Of a stretch of 10,719 nt of DNA, positions 7,026-10,719 are shown piece by piece (the first letter of the stretch is position 1; each line of letters opens with the position of its first letter). The stretch is from Paracoccaceae bacterium. GTDB lineage: Bacteria > Pseudomonadota > Alphaproteobacteria > Rhodobacterales > Rhodobacteraceae. The stretch is from NCBI GenBank assembly GCA_021767525.1, contig JAASTF010000089.1, positions 1 to 10,719 on the forward strand. The letters are read 5' to 3'. The translations under genes and the position numbers were made by a program. The notes under the pieces are model-generated. The model was not told where the DNA came from. It saw nothing but the letters and a program-made list of their open reading frames with translations, and searched no databases.

Positions 7026-7615
7026 GGCGCGCGCTGATCTGGGCCGCCGTCGCGGCGCTGCTGCTGTGGCCCCTGGCCGTGGCGGCGACCAGCCCTTTGC
7101 TGCAATGGCGCAGCCCGGTCTACATCGCCGCCGGTTTGGCCGGGGTGCTGGGGCTGGCGGTGATTTTCCTGCAACCGATGCTGGCCGGCGGGAAACTGCC
7201 GGGTCTGCCCGCCCTGCGCGGGCGACGCGTGCACCGCTGGACGGGTGCCGCGCTGGTGGTGCTGGTTGTGGCGCATGTGGCCGGGCTGTGGCTGACCAGC
7301 CCGCCCGACGTGGTCGACGCGCTGCTGTTCCGCTCACCCACGCCGTTCTCGCTCTGGGGCGTGCTGTCGATGTGGGCAATTTTCGCCACCGGCGTTCTGG
7401 CGCTGGTCAAGCCGCGCCTCGCCCATCGCAACTGGCGGCGGGCACATGTGGCGCTGACCTCGGTGGTGGTGGGCACCACCATCGCCCACGCACTGCTGAT
7501 CCAGGGCACGATGGGCACGGTATCGAAATGGGTGCTGTCGGTGGCGGTGGTGGCGGTGACGCTGCGGGTGTTCACTGACTTGCGGGTGGGGCGGCTGTTC
7601 CGGGTAAGGGGGTAA
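7022..7615 (+). CDS. Ferric-reductase-like transmembrane heme protein
   Basis: 197 residues with about six membrane helices (roughly 4-23, 32-52, 72-92, 109-129, 142-160, 168-186). Two histidine pairs, H71/H85 and H142/H156, each have 13 residues between them. This matches the bis-heme b ligand pattern of the ferric reductase transmembrane domain seen in NOX/FRE enzymes, STEAP and MsrQ. It should carry electrons across the inner membrane. There is no FAD- or NAD(P)H-binding domain, so it would need a separate electron source such as quinol or a flavoprotein. The start is GTG 7022, overlapping the upstream stop by 4 nt without a clear Shine-Dalgarno, so translation is probably coupled. The Tat-exported upstream protein is the obvious periplasmic partner. 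Alternative: an MsrQ relative; no msrP is in the window. Confidence 0.8.
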   Translation: MRRALIWAAVAALLLWPLAVAATSPLLQWRSPVYIAAGLAGVLGLAVIFLQPMLAGGKLPGLPALRGRRVHRWTGAALVVLVVAHVAGLWLTSPPDVVDALLFRSPTPFSLWGVLSMWAIFATGVLALVKPRLAHRNWRRAHVALTSVVVGTTIAHALLIQGTMGTVSKWVLSVAVVAVTLRVFTDLRVGRLFRVRG

Positions 7616-7622
7616 AGCGCAA

Positions 7623-7762
7623 GCCGCGCATCGCGAGACCGCGGGATGGCGATCCGTCGATTGATCGGCGCGCTTTATCTCGGCCAAATCCGCAAAACGC
7701 CCCGGCGACGCGCCGAGACCTGCCGAATCGCCAGCCCGGGGGGCGGTCTGGCGATGCGCGGC
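7623..7762. repeat. 140-nt nested imperfect inverted repeat (long hairpin)
   Basis: The outer arms GCCGCGCATCGCGAGACCGC (7623-7642) and 7743-7762 are reverse complements with one mismatch over 20 nt. Further in, GGGATGGCGATCCG (7643-7656) pairs with 7724-7737 at 12 of 14 positions, and TCGGCGCG (7663-7670) pairs exactly with CGCGCCGA (7710-7717). A loop of about 39 nt remains. The arms line up in order, so the whole element can fold as one long hairpin. It begins 8 nt after the stop of the ferric-reductase-like gene. No flanking target duplication and no T-tract is evident. It could be a MITE-like palindromic element, a structured RNA or an unusual terminator. Confidence 0.7.
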
Positions 7763-7775
7763 GGCCTTTGGCCGC
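7761..7775 (+). terminator. Short G/C hairpin abutting the long inverted repeat
   Basis: GCGGCC-TTT-GGCCGC forms a 6-bp stem with a 3-nt loop and shares its first two bases with the right arm of the 140-nt inverted repeat. It may add to transcription termination after the ferric-reductase-like gene, but the following bases (TATTCGCG) are not a proper T-tract. Confidence 0.35.
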
Positions 7776-7813
7776 TATTCGCGCAGGGAAAGCCGCCCTT
7801 GCCCCACGCCAAC

Positions 7814-7849
7814 CTTCGGTCCATAGCAGCCCCACTGCAACGACCAAAG
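7814..7849 (+). promoter_or_regulatory. Inverted-repeat element before the EamA gene, similar to 6484-6518
   Basis: CTTCGGTC (7814-7821) and GACCAAAG (7842-7849) pair at 7 of 8 positions, extending to 8 of 9 when the flanking C7813 and G7850 are added. Compared with the element before the Tat gene, the left box (CTTYGGTCCAWAGC) matches at 12 of 14 and the right box (CGACCAAAG) at 9 of 9, with 13 versus 12 nt between boxes. The right arm contains AAAGG (7846-7850), the only Shine-Dalgarno-like sequence for the GTG at 7861, so the folded hairpin could hide the ribosome site. Confidence 0.5.
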
Positions 7850-7860
7850 GCCGCGCCCCC

Positions 7861-8727
7861 GTGTCCCTTGCCCATCTCTTGCGCCTTGCCGCGCTTGTCT
7901 TTGCCGCCGTCACCTGCGTCGTGCTGGGCGACACCGCCGGCAAGCTGCTGACCGGCGGCGGGGTCGATCCGTTCCTGGTGGCATGGTCGCGCTTTGCCCT
8001 CGCCGCGCTCGCGCTGCTGCCCTTCAGCGGCCTTACCCGAACCGAGCTGCCGCGCCTTTTCGATTGGCGCGTTCTGATCCGGGGCCTGTTCATCGCCTGC
8101 GGCATCACCTCGATCCTGACCGCCCTGCGAACCGAGCCCATCGCCAACGTCTTTGGCGCGTTCTTCATCGGGCCGGTCGTGTCCTACATCCTGGCCATCC
8201 TTTTCCTGCGCGAAAGCCCCTCGGCCACGCGCAGCGGGCTGCTGGCGCTGGGGTTCCTGGGCGTAATGCTGGTGGTCAAACCCGGCTTTGGCGCCACGCC
8301 GGGCATCGGGTTCGCGCTGCTGGCGGGCAGTTTCTATGGCGCCTACCTGATGATGACGCGGCTGGTGGCGGGCGCGCACCGGCCGCGGTTTCTGCTGATC
8401 TCGCAATTGCTGATCGGCTCGGTCGCGCTGGCGCCCTTTGCGGCCCATGCCGACCTGCCCACGCCTGACCTGCGGTTCTGGCTGCTGATCGCGCTCAGCG
8501 CGGCGGGCTCGGCGGTGGGGAATTTCCTGCTGGTCCTCGCCAACCGCCGGGCCGAGGCAAGCGTGATCGCGCCTCTGGTCTACACCCAGCTGATTTCGGC
8601 CACGGTGCTGGGCGTTGTCGTGTTCGGCGACTGGCCCGACAGCTTGGCGCTTTTGGGCCTTGCCATCATCGCGGCGTCGGGGTTCGGCTCTCTGCTGCTG
8701 GGCCGCGCCATCGGGCGCGGTGTGTAA
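7861..8727 (+). CDS. EamA-family (drug/metabolite transporter superfamily) permease
   Basis: 288-residue inner-membrane protein with about ten hydrophobic segments in two EamA repeats (roughly 8-140 and 147-281), the standard layout and size for the 10-TMS drug/metabolite exporter family. The first repeat ends its fourth and fifth helices with the typical pattern EPIANVFGAFFIGPVVSYI (92-110) and LRE (116-118). At the matching place in repeat two, FGDWP (255-259) has Asp in place of the common Glu. Substrate cannot be told from sequence; family members export amino acids, metabolites or drugs, or import some solutes. I place the start at GTG 7861 because residues upstream in the open frame (from 7768) are polar and the first helix begins right after it. 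AAAGG 10 nt upstream is a modest Shine-Dalgarno inside an inverted repeat. Confidence 0.87.
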   Translation: MSLAHLLRLAALVFAAVTCVVLGDTAGKLLTGGGVDPFLVAWSRFALAALALLPFSGLTRTELPRLFDWRVLIRGLFIACGITSILTALRTEPIANVFGAFFIGPVVSYILAILFLRESPSATRSGLLALGFLGVMLVVKPGFGATPGIGFALLAGSFYGAYLMMTRLVAGAHRPRFLLISQLLIGSVALAPFAAHADLPTPDLRFWLLIALSAAGSAVGNFLLVLANRRAEASVIAPLVYTQLISATVLGVVVFGDWPDSLALLGLAIIAASGFGSLLLGRAIGRGV

Positions 8728-8743
8728 ACCGCGTATGCATGAC

Positions 8744-8773
8744 ATGTGCATGGAATGTGCATGCGATGCACAT
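8744..8773. repeat. Triple ATGTGCAT repeat with hairpin between convergent genes
   Basis: ATGTGCAT occurs at 8744-8751 and 8755-8762, an 11-nt period, and again inverted as ATGCACAT at 8766-8773. The second and third copies form an 8-bp stem with a 3-nt GCG loop, followed by CCCCGTTTC. It lies in the 58-nt gap between the stops of the EamA gene and rpe, so a weak bidirectional terminator is the simplest reading. The direct repeat at about one helical turn is also compatible with a protein-binding site. Confidence 0.5.
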
Positions 8774-8785
8774 CCCCGTTTCGGC

Positions 8786-9466
8786 CTATCCGGCGGCGAT
8801 GCGAATGGCCCGGATATTCTCGCCATAGGGCGTGGGATTCGTCACCGACCCGCCCTTGAACACGGCTGATCCCGCCACCAGAACATCCGCCCCGGCCTGC
8901 GCCATCAGCGGCGCCGTGTCGGGGGTGATGCCGCCATCGATCTCGATATGGATGGGGCGGTCGCCGATCATCTCGCGCAGGCGTTTGACCTTGTCGACCT
9001 GGCTGTGAATGAACTTTTGCCCGCCGAACCCGGGGTTCACCGTCATGACGCAGATTAGATCAACCATATCAAGAAGATAGGGCAGATCGTCCAACCCCGT
9101 CCCGGGGTTCAGCGCCAGCCCCGCCTTGCACCCTGCGGCGCGGATCGCCTGCAATGTGCGGTGGATATGTGGCCCGGCCTCAAGATGCGCGGTCAGGATA
9201 TCGGCGCCCGCATCGGCAAAGGCCTGGATATAGGGATCGACCGGCGCGATCATCAGGTGCACGTCCATCACCGTCTTGATATGCGGGCGGATCGCCGCGC
9301 AGGTCGCCGGGCCGAAGGTCAGGTTCGGCACGAAATGCCCGTCCATTACATCGACATGGATCCAATCGGCGCCCTGCGCCTCAACTGCTTGAATTTCTTG
9401 GCCAAAATTGGCGAAATCGGCAGACAGGATCGACGGGGCGATCTTGATGGAACGGTCGAACGACAT
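8786..9466 (-). CDS. rpe: Ribulose-phosphate 3-epimerase
   Basis: 226-residue TIM-barrel enzyme that interconverts D-ribulose 5-phosphate and D-xylulose 5-phosphate in the pentose phosphate and Calvin pathways. The metal-binding and catalytic residues are all present: H37 and D39 (WIHVDVMDGHFVPN), H70 (DVHLMI) and D177 (EIDGGI). The phosphate-binding segments VNPGFGGQ (143-150) and VAGSAVF (197-203) are intact. Length is normal and no frameshift is seen. The ATG at 9466 has a Shine-Dalgarno AAGGAT about 8 nt upstream on the minus strand. It appears to be transcribed alone: it converges on the EamA gene and diverges from the acyl-CoA synthetase. No cbb (Calvin cycle) genes are in view, so a housekeeping role is more likely than a CO2-fixation paralogue, though that is inference. 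Confidence 0.97.
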   Translation of the reverse strand: MSFDRSIKIAPSILSADFANFGQEIQAVEAQGADWIHVDVMDGHFVPNLTFGPATCAAIRPHIKTVMDVHLMIAPVDPYIQAFADAGADILTAHLEAGPHIHRTLQAIRAAGCKAGLALNPGTGLDDLPYLLDMVDLICVMTVNPGFGGQKFIHSQVDKVKRLREMIGDRPIHIEIDGGITPDTAPLMAQAGADVLVAGSAVFKGGSVTNPTPYGENIRAIRIAAG

Positions 9467-9499
9467 GCGGGCACATCCTTGGCTGGCAGCGATGCGTTC

Positions 9500-9528
9500 C
9501 TGTTACAGCGCCGCCGCGCTGCCCGCAA
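9500..9528 (-). promoter_or_regulatory. Candidate promoter for rpe
   Basis: On the minus strand, TTGCGG (9528-9523) and TAACAG (9505-9500) are separated by 17 nt and lie about 35-60 nt upstream of the rpe start. Each box matches consensus at only about three positions, so this is tentative. Confidence 0.28.
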
Positions 9529-9541
9529 GCATCCCGTCCTG

Positions 9542-9568
9542 CGGAAAGTAATTCCGAAAATGTGGACA
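9542..9568 (+). promoter_or_regulatory. Dyad and -35-like box upstream of the acyl-CoA synthetase
   Basis: CGGAA-AGTAA-TTCCG (9542-9556) is a perfect 5-bp inverted repeat. TGGACA (9563-9568) matches the -35 consensus at five of six bases, but no good -10 follows at the normal distance (9585-9591 reads ACAGGTT). A good -35 with a poor -10 beside a dyad may mean a regulated promoter. The regulator is unknown. Confidence 0.28.
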
Positions 9569-9614
9569 GCGGCCCGGTGTTGTGACAGGTTTTCAGAAAA
9601 AACAGGGAGGAGTC

Positions 9615-9680
9615 ATGCTCGTGAGGCGCACCAGCACCCACGCCCCATCGCCATGTCGCCGCAGCGTGGTGGCACGATGA
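9615..9680 (+). CDS. 21-codon upstream ORF, possible leader peptide coupled to the acyl-CoA synthetase
   Basis: An ATG at 9615 follows the only strong Shine-Dalgarno in the region, GGGAGGAG (9605-9612). The frame encodes 21 residues beginning MLVRRTSTHAPS, with five arginines and no recognisable domain. Its TGA (9678-9680) overlaps the synthetase ATG (9677-9679) as ATGA, the usual sign of translational coupling. The spacing from GGAGG to the ATG is short (4 nt); an in-frame GTG at 9621 has 10 nt and could be the actual start. The role would be to deliver ribosomes to the synthetase start, which lacks its own Shine-Dalgarno, or to act as a leader peptide. Alternatively the ribosome site serves an unrecognised different start of the synthetase. 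Confidence 0.5.
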   Translation: MLVRRTSTHAPSPCRRSVVAR

Positions 9681-10719
9681 TGAACCGTCTGCACATGCAG
9701 GTCTGGCCGAAAGGCGTGCCCGAAACGGTCGACTGGCCGCAATGCTCGCTGTATGAAAACCTGGCGAAAACCGTTGCGGCACATGGGGATAGGCCCGCGC
9801 TGATCTATCACGGCGCGATGCTGACCTATGCGCAGATGGATGCGCAGGTGCAGGCGCTGGCGGGTTATCTGCAACAGCGCCTGGGCGTGGCCAAGGGCGA
9901 CCGGGTGCTGCTTTATATGCAGAACAGCCCGCAATTCATCATCGGCTATTACGCGATCCTGCGCGCTGATGCGGTGGTGGTGCCGGTGAACCCCATGAGC
10001 CGCCATGCCGAGCTGGAGCATTTCGCCCGCGACACCGGCGCCAGTGTCGCGCTGGCCGGGCAGGAATTGCTGGATTACATCACCCCGATTGTCGAACAGG
10101 GCCTGCTTTCCCACGTGATTGCAGCCACTTACGCCGACTACGCCGCACCGGATCGCGACATCCCCCTGCCCGGCGATCTTGACACCATGCAAGCGCAGGA
10201 TGCCACGGGCGCGGGCGTCATCCGCTGGGCCGAGGCACTGGACAGCGGCGAAACACCCCGCCCCCATACCGCCAAAGCCGACGATCTGGCGGTGATCCCC
10301 TACAGCTCGGGCACCACGGGGCAGCCAAAGGGCTGCATGCACAGCCATTTCACCGTGAACGTCACCGCCTGGGGCGGCGTTGTGTGGAACCCGTCGGACG
10401 AAACCGATGTCAGCCTGGCGGTGCTGCCGCTGTTTCATGTGACCGGCATGCAGGCCTGCATGAACGGCCCCGTCATCGTGGGCGGCGCCATCGTCATCAT
10501 GACCCGCTGGAATCGCGACGTGGCCGCAACGCTGATCGCCCGGCACAAGGTGACGCGCTGGCGTTCGATCTCGACAATGGCGATCGACCTGGTGAACAGC
10601 CCCGATGCCGGCAGCTATGACCTGTCCAGCCTGACCGCCATCGGCGGCGGCGGCGCCGCCATGCCCGAGGCCATCGCCAAGAAACTGCACGACCTGACCG
10701 GCCACGACTACATCGAAGG
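9677..10719 (+). CDS. AMP-forming acyl-CoA synthetase/ligase, N-terminal part (runs off window)
   Basis: The first 347 residues of an ANL-superfamily ligase, which activates a carboxylic acid with ATP to an acyl-adenylate and then transfers it to CoA. The ATP-binding motif YSSGTTGQPKG is at 209-219. LPLFHVTG and GGGGAAMPEAIAKKL follow, and the window ends at HDYIE, just before the expected YG.TE motif. Full-length relatives have about 520-550 residues, so about a third is missing; nothing indicates truncation in the genome. Overall style suits fatty-acid CoA ligases, but the acid cannot be specified. Start choice: ATG 9677 (or the adjacent 9680) gives MNRLHMQVWPKGVPE, which looks family-like; an in-frame ATG at 9653 would add eight residues and has no Shine-Dalgarno. 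A 21-codon ORF overlaps the start. Divergently transcribed from rpe. Confidence 0.9.
   Translation, partial: MMNRLHMQVWPKGVPETVDWPQCSLYENLAKTVAAHGDRPALIYHGAMLTYAQMDAQVQALAGYLQQRLGVAKGDRVLLYMQNSPQFIIGYYAILRADAVVVPVNPMSRHAELEHFARDTGASVALAGQELLDYITPIVEQGLLSHVIAATYADYAAPDRDIPLPGDLDTMQAQDATGAGVIRWAEALDSGETPRPHTAKADDLAVIPYSSGTTGQPKGCMHSHFTVNVTAWGGVVWNPSDETDVSLAVLPLFHVTGMQACMNGPVIVGGAIVIMTRWNRDVAATLIARHKVTRWRSISTMAIDLVNSPDAGSYDLSSLTAIGGGGAAMPEAIAKKLHDLTGHDYIE

Noticed and set aside
6480..7379. 299-residue minus-strand frame opposite the Tat protein and heme protein genes
   Set aside because: Composition typical of antisense G/C-rich DNA, and the plus-strand genes show a Tat signal and heme ligands.
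7623..7762. Insertion sequence flanked by terminal inverted repeats
   Set aside because: There is no transposase frame inside 140 nt and no visible target-site duplication; kept only as an inverted repeat.
7768..7860. Upstream start of the EamA gene at TTG 7768
   Set aside because: It would add 31 polar residues before the first membrane helix and overlap structured intergenic repeats.
7675..8826. 383-residue minus-strand frame opposite the EamA gene
   Set aside because: Composition is Arg/Gln/Gly-rich with no domain; the plus strand has a clear ten-helix transporter.
9593..10705. 370-residue minus-strand frame opposite the acyl-CoA synthetase
   Set aside because: No motifs; the plus strand carries the conserved ATP-binding motif in an uninterrupted frame.

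Overview
The window looks like chromosomal DNA of an alphaproteobacterium, most likely in the Rhodobacterales (Rhodobacter/Paracoccus/roseobacter group). The reasons are the high G+C with strong third-position G/C bias, the block leuS-lptE-holA with a DUF3576 lipoprotein beside it, GTG starts, and many tight start/stop overlaps. This placement comes from recognising gene families and order; no search was run.

Left part (1-2360). The window opens with the first 17 codons of a minus-strand gene for an exported, possibly porin-type, protein. A 262-bp G/C-rich gap separates it from a plus-strand DUF3576 lipoprotein (314-859). A perfect 20-nt palindrome (890-909) lies between that gene and a convergent minus-strand glycosyltransferase (948-2207) with a Glyco_trans_4_3 plus GT4 architecture. 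A gap of about 150 bp with candidate divergent promoters separates the glycosyltransferase from leuS.

Central operon (2361-6434). leuS (leucyl-tRNA synthetase), lptE (LPS-assembly lipoprotein) and holA (DNA polymerase III delta) overlap by 14 and 4 nt and form an essential housekeeping operon.

Accessory part (6435-8785). A Tat-exported, His-rich protein with a degenerate intradiol-dioxygenase fold (6534-7025) overlaps by 4 nt a six-helix, bis-heme ferric-reductase-like membrane protein (7022-7615). Their layout resembles MsrP/MsrQ, but the exported partner is different. This pair is the best candidate here for an undescribed redox system. Next come a 140-nt nested imperfect inverted repeat (7623-7762) and an EamA/DMT-family transporter (7861-8727). 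A bipartite inverted-repeat motif (CTTYGGTCCAWAGC, 12-13 nt, CGACCAAAG) sits just upstream of both the Tat gene and the EamA gene, suggesting shared control.

Right part (8786-10719). rpe (ribulose-phosphate 3-epimerase) is on the minus strand, convergent with the transporter. Divergent from it is an AMP-forming acyl-CoA synthetase that runs off the window end. It is preceded by a 21-codon upstream ORF that has the only strong Shine-Dalgarno in the region and ends in an ATGA overlap with the synthetase start, which suggests translational coupling. No tRNA, rRNA, CRISPR array or intact insertion sequence was seen.
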